Shown here one piece after another: positions 33,470-45,700 of a DNA stretch of 64,000 bases. The notes under the pieces are model-generated. The model saw only the letters and a program-made list of their open reading frames with translations, had not been told where the DNA came from and made no database searches. A program made the translations under genes and the position numbers. Every line of letters starts with the position of its first letter. Position 1 is the first letter of the stretch. Origin of the DNA: Ursus arctos (taxonomy: Eukaryota; Chordata; Mammalia; Carnivora; Ursidae); the NCBI RefSeq assembly GCF_023065955.2, contig NW_026622963.1, positions 7,943,001 to 8,007,000 of the forward strand, written 5' to 3'.

Positions 33470-34240
33470 TCCATTGCCATCTAGGATCCTGTTATTTCTG
33501 ATGAGAAATCAGATATGTATCATTGTTCTTCTGTCACATGTAGCTTTAGTCTGGCTGCTTTCAAGATTTTATCTTTGGATTCAGCAATTGATGATGTGCT
33601 TAGGTGTGGTTTTCTTTGTACTTATCTTTTTTGGTTTCTTTAAGTCTTTTGGATCCATACATTTGTATCATTCATAAAATTTGGTACGTTTGCAGCCACT
33701 ATTTTTCTGCCCCATTCTCACTTATTCCAGGACTCCAATTTCACCTTTTATTTTTTGTTCAATTGGAATTCGACACTGTTTATTTTTCTTCATTTTTTTC
33801 TCTGTTCTTCAGATTGGTCACTTTCCATTAACTTATATTCAAGTTCACTTACTCTTTTTTCCCCACTGCCTCCAATTTGCTATTAAGTCCATACAGTGAG
33901 TTTTTCATTTTAGGTATCGTATTTTCAGTTCCAGAATTTCCAATTACCTTTTAAAGTATTTGCTCTTTGTTGCGATCCCCTATCTGTTCATTGATTATGC
34001 ATTTATCTTCTTTTCAGTCCTTTTAAAAATTTATAATGGCTGTTTTAAAGTCCTATTCTGATCATTATGACATCTGGATCATCTTGAGGTTAGTTTCTCT
34101 TGACTGCCTTTTTCTTGAATAAGATTATATTTTCCTGTTTCTTCACATGTTTAGTTTTTTTGTTGACTATTGGACGTTATGTTTGATACATTGTAGCACC
34201 TCTGGTCACTGTTACATTCCTCTGAAGAGTGATTTTCAGG
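33470..34240 (-). mobile_element. Probable old L1 fragment
   Basis: T-rich sequence resembling antisense ancient L1 5' text (TTTTAAAGTCCTATTCTGATC and ATCATTATGACATCTGGATC). Assignment uncertain. Confidence 0.45.
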
Positions 34241-34257
34241 TCTGTCATCCATTTTTA

Positions 34258-34472
34258 TTTATTTTTATTTATTTATTTTTAAAGATTTTTTTTTATTTAT
34301 TTGACAGAGAGAGAGACAGCCAGCGAGAGAGGGAACACAAGCAGGGGGAGTGGGAGAGGAAGAAGCAGGCTCCCAGCAGAGGAGCCTGATGTGGGGCTCG
34401 ATCCCAGAACGCCGGGATCACACCCTGAGCCGAAGGCAGACGCTTAATGATTGAGCCACCCAGGCACCCCCG
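34258..34472 (-). mobile_element. SINEC
   Basis: Minus-strand copy. The target-site duplication TGTCATCCATTTTTA is seen at 34243-34257 and 34473-34487. Confidence 0.94.
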
Positions 34473-34534
34473 TGTCATCCATTTTTAAATCAGGTTATTT
34501 GTCTTCATATTTTTTAGTTGTAAGCCATCTTTTT

Positions 34535-34750
34535 TTATTTTTTATTGCTAAAATAAATAAATCTTTATTTATGAGAGAGAGAGTGTGCACACACAGGGCG
34601 AGGGGCAAAGAGAGAGGGAGAGAGAAAATCCTCAAGTAGACTCCCCTCTGAGTGCAGAGCTCCATGCAGGGCTCAATCCAGGGCCCTGAGATCATGACTG
34701 AGCAGAAACCAAGAGCTGGCTGCCCAACCAGCTGAGACACCACACACCTC
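34535..34750 (-). mobile_element. SINEC, older copy
   Basis: Minus-strand diverged copy, from AAATAAATCTTTATTTATGAG to GCTGAGACACCACACACCT. Confidence 0.8.
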
Positions 34751-35735
34751 TGGCTGTAAGGCTTCTTTGTAATTTTTGGATAACAGTCCTTTATCAGATG
34801 TGTCATTTGCAAATATTTCCTCCCAGTCTGTGGCTTGTCTGCACATTTTTTTCTAACCATATCTTTGCAGAACAGAAACTTTTCATTGTATTGAAGTCTA
34901 GTTTATCAATTATTTCTTTCATGGGTTGTGTTTTTGGTGTTGTATCGAAAAGTCATTGTCATACCCCAGTGTCATCTTTTTTTCTCCTATGTTTTCTTCT
35001 AGGAGTTTTATAGTTTTGTGTTTTGCACTTAGGTCTATGACCCATTTAATTTTGAGGAATTGTGTAAAGTTTGTGTCTAGATTCGTTTTTTGGGCTGTGG
35101 ATGTCCAGTTGTTCCAACATCATTTGTTGAAAAAACTATCTTTGCTCCGTTGTATTCCCTTTGTCCTGTATCAAATACCAGAAGACTCTATTTGTGTGGG
35201 TCAATTTCTGGGGTCTTTGTTCTGTTCTGTTGATCTAATTGTCTATTCTTTCTCCAGTACCAACTGTCTTGATTACTATAGCTTTATAGTAAGTCTTGAA
35301 GTTGGGTAGTGTCAGTCTTCTAACTTTGTTCTTCTCTTTCATTATTGTGTTGGCTATTCCAGGGTTTTTGCCTCTTCATATAAATATTAGAATCAGTTTG
35401 TTGGTATCCACAAAATAACTTGCTGGGATTTTTTTGAAGATTTTATTTATTTGAAAGACAGAGAGAGAGAAAGAGCACAAGCAGGGGGGAGGGACACAGA
35501 GACAAGAAGACTCCTGCTGAATGGGGATTCTGAGGCAGAGCTCGATCCCAGACCCTGAGATCATGACCTGAGCTGAAGTCAGATGCTTAACCAACTGAGC
35601 AGCCCAGGTGCCCCAACTTGCTGGGATTTTGATCGGAATTATATTGAATCTAGAAATTGAGTTGGGAAGAACTGACATCTTGACAATATTGAGTCTCATT
35701 ACCCATGAACATGGAATATCTTGCCATCTATTTAT
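34751..35735 (-). mobile_element. Older L1 ORF2, part 1
   Basis: Antisense ORF2 text (CCTTTATCAGATGTGTCATTTGC ... GAACATGGAATATCTTGCCAT). It is interrupted at the TGCCAT target by a younger L1 and resumes at about 39885. A SINE sits at 35433-35614. Confidence 0.8.
35433..35614 (-). mobile_element. SINEC
   Basis: Minus-strand copy with 16-nt target-site duplication AACTTGCTGGGATTTT at 35417-35432 and 35615-35630. Confidence 0.93.
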
Positions 35736-36170
35736 TTATGTATTTATTTATTTAACTTATTTTATTTAAGTTCAATTAGTTAAAGATAGTTTATCATTAG
35801 TTTCTAACATAGAGTTCAGTTATTCATCCATTGCATATAACACCCAGTGCTCATTATATCTCATGCCCTCCTTAGTGCCTGTAACCCAGTTACCCCATCC
35901 CCTCTCCTCACTTCTTGCGACCCTCAGTTTGTTTCCTATAGTTAAGAGTCTCTTATGGTTTGTCTCCCTCTCTGATTTTGTCTTATTTTATTTTTCCCTC
36001 CCTTCCCCTATGATCCTCTGTTTTGTTTCTTAAATTCCACATATGAGTGAAACCATATGATAATTGTCTTTCTCTGATTGACTTATTTCTCTTAGCATAA
36101 TACCCTCCAGTTCTGCCCATGTTGATGTGAATGATAAGATTTCATTTTTTTGATGGCTGAGTAATATTCC

Positions 36171-36171
<1 letters not shown>

Positions 36172-36213
<42 letters not shown>
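36172..36213. repeat. (GT)n microsatellite inside the L1
   Basis: About 20 GT units within the ORF2 3' region of the minus-strand L1. Confidence 0.95.
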
Positions 36214-36216
<3 letters not shown>

Positions 36217-38041
36217 CCACATCTTCTTTATCCATCATCTGTTGATGGACATCTGGGCTCTTCCTATAGCTTGGCTATTGTAGCCATTGCTGCTATAAAC
36301 ATTGGTGTGATCCCTTTGGATCACAACGTTTGTGTCCCTTGGGTAAATACCTAGTAGAGCAATTTCTGGGTCGTAGGGTAGCTCTATTTTTAACTTCTTG
36401 AGGAAACTTCATACTGTTTTCCAGAGTGGCTGTACCAGTTTGCATTCCCATCAACAGTGTAGGAGGGTTCCCCTTTCTCTGCAACCTCACCAACATTTGT
36501 TGTTTCCTGACTTGTTAATTTTAGCCATTCTGACTGGTGTGAGGTGGTATCTCATTGTGGTTTTGATTTGTATTTTCCTGATGCCGAGTGAGGTAGAGCA
36601 TTTTTTTCATGTGTCTGTTGGCCATTTGTATGTCTTCTTTGGAGAAATATCTGTTCATGTCTTCTGTGCATTTCTTGACTGGATTATTTGGGTTTTGGGT
36701 GTTGAGTTTGTTAAGTTCTTTATAGATCTTGGATAGTAGCCCTTTATCTGAAAAGACATTTGCAAATATCTTCTCCCATTCTGTAGGTTGTCTTTTGGTT
36801 TTGTTGACTGTTTCCTTTGCTGTGCAGAAGCTTTTCATCTTGATGAAGTCCCAATAGTTCATTTTTGCTTTTGTGAAACCCTTGGCTTTGGAGACATGTC
36901 TAGAAAGAAGTTGCCACAGCCGAGGGGAAAGAGGTTGTTGCCTGTGTTCTCCACTAGAATTTTGATGGATTCCTGTCTCACATTTAGGTCTTTCATCCAT
37001 TTTGAGTTTATCTTTGTGTATGGTGTAAGAAAATGGTCCAGTTTCATTCTTCTGCATGTGCCTGTTCAATTTTCTCAATGCTATTTGTTGAAGAGACTGT
37101 CCTTTTTCCATTGGAAATTCTTTCCGGCTTTGTTGAAGATTAGTTGGCCACAGAGTTGAGGGTCCATTTCTGGGTTCTCTATTCTGTTCCATTGATCCAT
37201 GTGTCTGTTTTTGTGTCAGTACCATACTGTCTTGATGATTACAGCTCTGTAATATAGCTTGAAGTCCAGAATTGTGATGCCTCCAGCTTTGGTTTTCTTT
37301 TTCAACATTCCTCTAGCTATTTGGGGTCTTTTCAGGTTCCATATAAATTTTAGAATTATTTGGTACAGTTCTGTGAAAAATGTTGATGGTATTTTGACAG
37401 GGATTGCATTGAAATTGTAGATTGCTCTGGGTAGCATAGACATTATAACAATATTTCTTCTTCCAGTCCATGAGCATGGAATGTTTTTCCATTTCTTTGT
37501 ATCTTCCTCAATTTCTTTCGTAAGTGTTCTGTAGTTTTCAGAGTACAGATCCTTTATCTCTTTGGTTAGGTTTATTCCTAGGTGTCTCATGGGATTTGGT
37601 GCAATTGTAAATGGGATTGACTCCTTAATTTCTCTTTTTTCTGTCTCATTGTTAGTGTATAGAAATGCAACTCACTTCTATGTATTGATTTTATATTCTG
37701 CCACTTTGCTGAGTTCCTATATGAGATCTAGCGATTTTTGGGTGGAGTCTTTTGGGTTTTCCACATAAAGTATCATGTCACCTGCAAAGACTGAGAGTTT
37801 GACTTCTTTGCTGATTTGGGTGCCTTTTGTTTCTTTTTGTTGTGTGATTGCTGAGGCTAGGACTTCTAGTACTATGTTGAACAACAGTGGTGAGAGTTGA
37901 CATCCCTGTCGTGTTCCTGACCTTAGGAGAAAAACTCTCAGTTTTTCCCCATTGAGAATGATATTTGCTGTGGGCTTTTCATATATGGCTTTTATGATAT
38001 TGAGGTATGTTCCCTCTATCCCTACACTGTGGAGAGTTTTA

Positions 38042-38296
38042 TTTTTTTATTTTTATTTTAAATAATTTTTATTATGTTATGTTATTCACCATACAGTATA
38101 TCCTTAGTTTTTGATGTAGTGTTCCATGATTCATTATTTGTGTATAACACCCAGTGCACCATGCAATACGTGCCCTCCTTAAAACCCGTCACTGGCCTAT
38201 TCCAACCCCCCCCCCCCCCGAAGCCCTCAGTTTGTTTCCCAGAGTCCATAGTCTCTCATGGTTCATTCCCCCTTCTGTTTACTGCCCCCCTTCATT
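38042..38296 (-). mobile_element. 5'-truncated L1 3' end nested in the L1
   Basis: T-rich head and young 3'UTR with a C-run at about 38206-38219. Perfect 14-nt target-site duplication TGTGGAGAGTTTTA at 38028-38041 and 38297-38310. Confidence 0.95.
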
Positions 38297-39022
38297 TGTG
38301 GAGAGTTTTAATCAAGAAAGGATGTCGCATTATGTCAAATGCTTTTTCTGCATCAATTGAGAAGATCATATGGTTCTTGTCTTTTCTTTTATTAATGTGG
38401 TATATCACATTGATTGATTTGCAGATGTTGAGTCAGGAATAAATCCCACTTGGTCATGGTGAATAATTCTTTTAATGTATTGTTGAATCCTATTGGCTAG
38501 TATCTTGGAGAGGATTTTGGCATCCATATTAATCAGGGATATTGGTCTGTAATTCTCCTTTTTGGTGGGGTCTTTGGTTTGGGGATCAAGGTAAGCTAGC
38601 CTCAAAGAATGAGTTTGGAAGTTTTCCTCCCATTTATATTTTTTTGAAACACCTTCAGAAGAATAGGTATTAATTCTTCTTTAAGTGTTAGGTAAAATTC
38701 CCCTGGGAAGCCATCTGGCCCTGGACTGTTGTTTTTTGGGAGTTTTTTGATTACTGCTTCAATTTCCTTGCTGGTTATGGGTCTGTTCAGGTTTTCTATT
38801 TCTTCCTGTTTCCGTTTTGGTAGTTTATAGGTTTCTAGGAATGCATCCATTTCTTCCAGATTGCCTAATTTGTTGGCATATAGTTGCTCATAATATGTTC
38901 TTATAGTTGTACATATTTCTTCAATGTTGGTTATGATCGCTCTTCTTTCATTTGTGGTTTTATTTATTTGGGTCCTTTCTCTTTTCTTTTTGATAAGTCT
39001 GGCTAGGAGTTTATAAATCATC

Positions 39023-39893
39023 TAAGCAGAAGATCAGTAAGGAAACAAGGACTTTGAATGACACACTGGACTAGATGGACTTCACAGATACATTCAGGGC
39101 ATTCCATCCTAAAGCAACAGAATACACATTCTTCTCAAATGCACATGGAACATTCTCCAGAATAGATCACGTACTGGGTCACCAATCAGGTCTCAACCAG
39201 TACCAAAAGACTGGAATTATTCCCTGCATATTTTCAGATCCCAATGCTTTGAAACTGGAACTCAATCACAAGAGGAAATTTGGAAGGAACTCAAATACTT
39301 GGAGGTTAAAGAGCATCCTACTAAAGAATGAATGTGTCAACTGGGAAATTAAAGAATTAAAAATTTCATGGAAGCAAATGAAAATGAAAATACAACAGTT
39401 CAGAACTTTTGGGATGAAGCAAAGGCAGTCCTAAGAGGGAAATATATAACAATACAGGCCTTTCTCAAGAAACAAGAAAAGTCTCAGGTACACAAGCTAA
39501 ACTTACACCTAAAGAAGCTGGAAAAAGAACAGCAAATAGGGGCGCCTGGGTGGCTCAGTCGTTAAGCGTCTGCCTTTGGCTCAGGGCGTGATCCCAGCGT
39601 TCTAGGATTGAGCCCCACATCAGGCTCCCTGCTCTGCTGGGAGCCTGCTTCTTCCTCTCCCACTCCCCCTGCTTGTGTTCCCTCTCTCGCTGCCTGTCTC
39701 TCTCTGTCAAATAAATAAATAAAATCTTTAAAAAAAACCAGCAAATAAAGCCTAACTCCAGCAGGAGAAGAGAAATAATAAAGATCAGAGCAGAAATCGA
39801 CAAAATAGAAACCAAAAGAACAGTAGAACAGATCAACGAAATCAGGAGCTGGTTCTTTGAAAGAATTAATAAGATCAATAAACCCCCTGCCAT
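39023..39893 (+). mobile_element. Young L1, inverted 5' segment
   Basis: Plus-strand ORF2 from the endonuclease C-terminus (SNAHGTFSRIDHVLGHQSG, frame starting near 39075) to RINKINKP at 39890. In an intact ORF2 this end directly precedes the ARLIKKKR at the start of the minus-strand segment, so the two blocks are one element inverted at its 5' end. Split by a SINE at 39539-39738. Confidence 0.9.
39539..39738 (+). mobile_element. SINEC inside the inverted L1 block
   Basis: Young plus-strand copy (GGGGCGCCTGGGTGGCTCAG). Flanked by AGCAAATA on both sides. Confidence 0.94.
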
Positions 39894-40470
39894 TCATTTA
39901 ATTCTTTGTTTTCTTTTATCAGTTTTGTATTTTTCCTTCTATAGATCTTGTACATATTTTGTTAGCTTTAAACACAAGTGTTTCATTGGGGAAATGATAT
40001 TATGTTTTTAATTTCAAATTCCACTTGCTCATTACTGATAAAGAAAATGATTGACTTTTCTTTTTAAGTAATTTCTACACCCAATGTGGGGCTTGAACTC
40101 ACAACCCCAATATCAAGAGTCACATACTCTACCAACTGAGCCAGCCAGGCACCCCAGAAAATGATTGGCTTGTGTATACTAACTTTATATCCTGCAACTT
40201 TGCTATAATCACTTCTTGTTTCCAGAATTTTTGTTGTTGTCAATTCATTTAGACTTCCTACACAATCATGTCATTTGTAAACACAGTTTTATTTCTTCCG
40301 TCCCAATTTTTATACATCTCCTTTTCTTTTCTTGTCTTATTGCATTCTAGTATGATGTTGAAAATGAGTGGTAAGAGGGGACATCCTTTCCTTGTTCCCA
40401 ATCTTAGTGGGAAAGCTTCTGTGAAATTCATAAGTGCTTCTCAGTTCCCCGTCCTTAGGAGGGACAGGAT
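39894..40470 (-). mobile_element. Older L1 ORF2, part 2
   Basis: It continues 34751-35735 after the young L1 (CCATTCATTTAATTCTTTG ..., GATCTTGTACATATTTTGTTAG). The TGCCAT at both borders is compatible with an eroded target-site duplication. A short SINE lies at 40054-40155. Confidence 0.75.
40054..40155 (-). mobile_element. Short tRNA-derived SINE
   Basis: Minus-strand copy without the CT-rich part. Target-site duplication AGAAAATGATTG at 40042-40053 and 40156-40167. Confidence 0.9.
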
Positions 40471-41095
40471 GGCAGAGTGGGCTGAGGTTGGGTATTTCTC
40501 TTTCCCCACACAAAATGTTAGAGCAGGCTGGAGTTGAGTTTTTTCTTTTCAGATTGGTTAAGTTCTGATAAAATCCAATAGTTTAGATGTTGGTAAGATA
40601 GTTTCTCTTCAGGGAAGGCCTTGTTAAGAACAGAATATTCTATGTTTCAAAATGGTTCCTTTTCTCCTCCTGCCAGAAGCGTAAGGGGAGTTTTCTCTGA
40701 TATTCATTGTGAAAACCTGGTCAAGCTGCTGGAGGTAAAATTCACTACAATGTACAGACCTCCCTAAGATTGGATAGCCCCAGAGTTTGTAATCTCTTAG
40801 ACTTGTCCTCACTGAACCTTCATTAGTTCACCAATTACAATTCAGATTTACCTATCCTTGTACTGGTTCCTGCAGGGACTTTTGCTCTAGTAGTTGTGAT
40901 TCTCTGTATTTATCTTTCCATCTCTCCAATTTTGGGAACCACAGTTTGCCTTGTAATCTCATTTCTCTGATGAACCTAAAAAGAGTTGTTGATTTTTCAG
41001 TTTGTTTAGCTTTCTACTTATTTTATAATGGAGTGACCACCTCCAAGCTCCTTGCATGCCAGACTAGAAATTAGAAGTCCACTCTTCCTTTTTTT
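40471..41095. mobile_element. Probable ancient L1-derived sequence
   Basis: It contains GTTGATTTTTCAGTTTGTTTAG ... GAGTGACCACCTCCAAGCTCC, text I associate with old L1 ends. The assignment is tentative. Confidence 0.4.
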
Positions 41096-41139
41096 TACCT
41101 TTTTTTATTTTCACTCAATCAATAAGAATTTCCTGAATC

Positions 41140-42330
41140 ATTATTATGTTCCAAGCACTGTGCTAGATATCATGTATTACACAGCTGAATAGGATAAGTC
41201 CTTGCTGCTGAAGTTCACAGAAAAATTATAAAAGGCAATATAGACAGACAAATTACAATACTGTGTATAGAGGCCATGAAAGAAGTAAGTACAAGATGCT
41301 GCAGGAGCACAAAGTCTGGGACTGAGGATTGAATTCAGAAAAGGCTTCCCCCAAAGGGTTAGGCTAAAATGAATCTTGACTAATGTTAACTCAGATAAAG
41401 AAAAAGTGGGAAGTGTGATAGATACAATATACAAGGTAGATACCATTTGCACCATGTGCAAAGGAAGGACCGAGGTAGGTTTAAGCAACTGCAAGAAAAA
41501 TAAAGTTGTTTGGAGCACAAGAGAACATGGAGGGAGAGAATGAGCCTAAATGTCACTAGGCTTTCTACTTCATGAAAATAAGGACCATGTTCAGCAGGAA
41601 ACAGATGGCTTGCTCAAACAAGTTAATCTGGGGGAGTTAAGGGACTATTTATAAAGTCCTCTTTGAACTGAAAAGGATTTGGGGAAACCATCAGTGAAAA
41701 GTTATTGCGACTCCTAAGCCTGATCACATAAGTGAAAGGAGAAGAAAGGAAAAAGGTGGCTCTATGGAGAAGGCCGCCTGCCTGCGAGAAACTACTTCAG
41801 GTAAGAGAACACAGACAACCTTCAGTAATCTGGTAAGTAAAACCCAGTGAATAAACACATAGATCTCTGGACCTCTGATCTTTTGCGCATGACTGCCATT
41901 GGTTAAACCTAATCAGAAACTGGATGGCAAGGGAACCCATTGACAGAGTCCATATCGGTCAGCCTCTTTAAAAAAGGATGGAGAGTGGATCCAAAGGGAC
42001 GTATGAAAGATACCCAACACATCACTACACCCTCAGTACCTAACACCACACCTGGCGCAGAGGAGGTATTGAATGATTGAATGGAGTTGGATAGCAGGCA
42101 GAAACCCAATCTTGCTGGGTTTAACTAATTCATGCTAACAAGTTAGGACCTTACCTCATAGCAGTGGGGTGCAATCAGAGCATTTTAAGCACAGGAGAGA
42201 CATCAGATTTGCATTTTAGAGACAACTTTGTCGAGAATAAACTGAAGCCTTGTAGCAGAGGTATCAGGTAAAAAGCCGTTATAGCAATCGAGGACAGAGA
42301 TGACAAGATGGTCTAAGAAAGAGGAAACAG
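41140..42330 (+). mobile_element. Ancient mammalian repeat with an L2-like end inside, upstream of the paralogue
   Basis: TTCCAAGCACTGTGCTAGATA ... AGAAAAGGCTTCCCCCAAAGG ... CAGATTTGCATTTTAGAGAC ... ATAGCAATCGAGGACAGAGATG follow the order of a common old interspersed repeat. An L2-like end (CCTAACACCACACCTGGCGC) lies near 42040. No gene seen. Confidence 0.5.
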
Positions 42331-42599
42331 AAATACAAGATGGGCTTGAGAACATCAAAGAGTTGGAATTGCCAGGACATGTTGTGATTGACTGGCAAGA
42401 GATAAGTAAAGGACACAGGAAGGGGGTGTAGGTTGAAGAGAAAAGATGCCTGCATTTCTCAATGACCTCTTGGGTGTGGTGTATCTGCGGGAAACCTGGG
42501 TTTGGCAGGCAGTTTGCTTTAGGTATCTGGAGTTCAACAGACACCTGCATGGGAGAAAGGGATTGAACCAGATCTGGCAAATAAGACAGAGACACTGTA

Positions 42600-42734
42600 C
42601 ACTTCCTGTTAGTTCTGTTTCCTGGGGTGGGGGAGGGGCAGGAAAGTGTGTGAGGTCAGAGTGGGTTAGGTTCTATGGCAGTTGAGAAGAGCAGTGAACC
42701 GGAGACTAGGATGTAAAGAAGGGAAGGACATGCC
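42600..42734 (+). promoter_or_regulatory. Possible promoter/5'UTR of the TMEM202-like paralogue
   Basis: No TATA box is evident. A G-rich GC-box-like stretch (GGGGTGGGGGAGGGGCAGG, about 42624-42642) lies roughly 95 nt upstream of the start codon. A separate upstream ATG at 42675 opens a 13-codon ORF ending in TAA, which could act as a uORF if transcribed. This is inference only. Confidence 0.25.
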
Positions 42735-42788
42735 ATGGCCTTCCACAGTATTTACAATTCCAGCATCCTGGGTTACCCAACATACAGG
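42735..42788 (+). CDS. TMEM202-like paralogue, coding exon 1
   Basis: This exon was inferred by working back from the phase-0 start of exon 2. ATG in a full GCCATGG Kozak context opens 18 codons (MAFHSIYNSSILGYPTYR) that run straight into AGG|GTGAGG, the same donor context as TMEM202 exon 1. The FHS...Y-R pattern resembles the family N-terminus but is one third shorter. An out-of-frame ATG lies 5 nt upstream (42730). Intron 1 is 319 nt. A different first exon cannot be excluded. Confidence 0.7.
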
Positions 42789-45700
42789 GTGAGGAAGCCT
42801 TTTGTAGGCTAGGTAGTGGTGGGGTCCTTTTGCAGGAAGCAGCTTGTGTATGGCATAGGGGAAATGTCAAGGTAGGAGAGGCAAAGGTCACTCCATATTT
42901 TTTTTTTAACTGGGGACAGGTTAAAAAGGAATATATTTGAAAAGTTGTGGGAGGCTCTGGAGCCAGAGGAGAAAAAGACCCGGGAGTGTGGAGGGAGGAG
43001 GAGTTCCTGCCCAGGAGAGGACCCAAGGCTTGTCTTTTCTGTGAGTGGAGATGGGGATGCCTAAGATGACATTCCTTTCATGACGTCCTCCTCCCTTCCC
43101 ACCACAGCCAATTCTCCCCTACCACATGCACCGCTTCTCTTCTCTGTCACCATACCAGCGAGAGCTTCTGCAGAAGACCCGAAGCTACATTCGTATGTTC
43201 TGTGCTGTCCTCCTGGGCTTCATCTTTGTCCTGCTGCTGTGCTTGTCCCCTTTACATTGGGTGAAGTTCAAGGTATTGAAAGACAAGAAGACGTTCTTTG
43301 CAGGGCTCTGGACTGTGTGTCACCATGATCTCTGCTGGAGCCATGTGCCAAAGGCACCCTGTGAGTGCCTTCCAAATCCTAGAGCCCCCTCCTTTGGTAG
43401 ATTTGCTCAGATCCTCCACAGCTCACCTCTCTCCCTTTCTCCTTCCCACAACCTTGTCCCTCCTTTTCTCCCCCGATTCACAAGCATGTAAGGACAACTC
43501 CTCCGAACAGGGTAAATTGACCCGGGTTTGTTTTGGCTAGACTTCCCCAATGACCTAAAAACACAACTCCTTAATTGTTGGGAGCTAATGCCTAGTGACC
43601 TTGTGCTTTTTATTACCTTTGCACTCACAACTCCTTAGGACAAAGAAATATTAGTCATTTTCACCTTAATATGAAAGTTACCTCTTAATGTACCTCTCAA
43701 GGTTATAGTTCTAATTTCAACTTTTCACTCATTGTGGAATACATTTCTTTCCTTGTTAAAGGAATTCCACATGTCAATGAGGAGATGGAAAGAGGGTCCT
43801 TACTGGTGCTTGTGAAGCCACCCACTTGGTGGCTCCTTACTCTGACTCCATTACATGTAAGACATGCCCTAATTCTGTCCTCCTTTGTCCCTCAGTCCCT
43901 TCCCTAGAGCCTGTCTACCCTTATTTAAGGGCAGGTCACCTCTGCTCCAGCCAAACATCTCCTTTTCCACTTTTCCTGGCAGACTACCTCCAATTCTCCA
44001 GGGCCTTCTTCCTCATCTCTGCTCTCGTCATCCTCATTATTATTATATGGCTCAGCATCTCTCTCGTCAAAGGGCCAGGAGACAAAACCTACATAGATCT
44101 GGGCATATCCATCTTCTCTTTCATCTCAGGTACATGGTGATGTTGGAAAAGTTTGTCCCTGAAGTCTTTGTATTTCTTCCCCTTCTATGCCATTTTCCCT
44201 TGTTTTACCAAGTTGTTCCCTCCCTCACATGAACACTGCTATCATAGGACAGTGTCTCTTCCCAAAGGGAAGAAAGCTTTTGGTAAGCTTTTACTCCTTA
44301 TGGGGCTATTACCTCTTAAGGAGGGGACCCTGAAGAGATTATGCTTAACCCAATAGAAACATCTCTAGGAGTTGTTACCTGATGGACTAGAAGAGGAGAC
44401 ATCATAGGCTGGAGCCCCTTCTGGCACCCAGAAAATTACTATGCAGCTAGCTAGCCACCTGTTCTATTGGTCTTGTCTATAGGCTCCACCTTGACAACCT
44501 TAGTCCAGTCAAAGCAGAAGCCTTTTGCTCTCCCATCTTGCTTAATTGGCAGTTGGGTCTTCCCATGACCACTGCCATGGGTAATAGGCCTCCATGACAT
44601 AAATGAGATGGTTTGGGTGACAAGGAAGTACAAAGAGAGGGAAGAGGGTGGAATGGGAGGGATGGCAGAAGGAGGGTTATGATGGGTAGTGATAGCTTTC
44701 ATTCTGATCCCAGGCACCTGCCTACTCCTCTGCCTCATTTTGTTCCTGATGCAAGTGAAATTGTACAGTAGGAACGTGTTGGACCTGCATTTTCTATTAG
44801 TCTACCGCCTCAATTGGTGGGGCAGTATCTTCTACATGATAGCTGGTGAGTCAATGCTCCTGTAAACTGTGAAGGCACAGAAAAGATGTAGAAATGTCTA
44901 CATGGTTGGTGCCATCTCTCCCTCTTTTGCTTTCTTTTGGTTTGACATATTAGAATCTCATAATTTGGAAGGGCTCTGAAAGAGTTATTTCCATGTCAAT
45001 AAACGATTCTTAAGAGCAAGTCCTTCCAATTTATCTAAAACATTTTTTTTCTATAATGATACCTGTCCATACACAGATAGGAGCAAGATTCAGGAAGTAG
45101 AGGAAGAAGGCATAGACATTAACTGAGCTATTCAGAGTTCTTCTGTCCTTCCAGAAGACAGTTCTTAAATCCACCTCTCCTTTTATCGTATCAAATAAAG
45201 TCTCCACCTTTATGATTCTCCAAAGTAAAGCTTCAACATATGACATATGTTCCTCTATCAGATTACCAATATAAAGCAGAGCAGTAACATAGGAGTTTTG
45301 CCTTTACAACACTTCTCCTTTCATCCTTCTAAGCCATATACTTATTTTTATTCATTAATTAACAGTGGTCTCCAAACCATTGCATCACACACCCTATTAG
45401 TAAAACACTTCTCAGCCAGCATTCCAAAAAGACATATGGTTATTTATAAAGTAAGTCCATGTGCTATATCATTAATATATTCATTACACTGTAAAATATA
45501 CTCAAAAATAGACCTGAAAACAGAATTTGCTAAAAATACAAAAAGAAACTACTATTTTCTTCCCATGCCCCACTGAATTGGCTTGCATACCCCTTGGGAA
45601 ACACTGTACCATAGAAAAACTGGAATTAATGCTTTGAATCCCAGGTCCCAGATAATGAATAGGATATTCAGAAATGTATTATAAATCAAATTCTATTATA

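Larger units (their letters stand above)
35736..39020 (-). mobile_element. Young L1, 3' segment (ORF2 and 3'UTR), on the minus strand
   Basis: Minus-strand frames of 234, 124, 139 and 66 codons cover ORF2 from [15 protein letters not shown] through [12 protein letters not shown] and [11 protein letters not shown] to the C-terminus, followed by 3'UTR. Stops and frameshifts break ORF2. A smaller L1 sits inside it at 38042-38296. The upstream ORF2 part is present as an inverted block at 39023-39893. Confidence 0.92.

Noticed and set aside
36521..37225. 234-codon minus-strand ORF
   Set aside because: It is the C-terminal half of L1 ORF2 in a broken, 5'-inverted element, not a host gene.
43079..43087. 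CRE-like TGACGTC near the paralogue exon 2
   Set aside because: It lies inside the intron 1 polypyrimidine region just before the acceptor; a single half-conserved site is not evidence of regulation.
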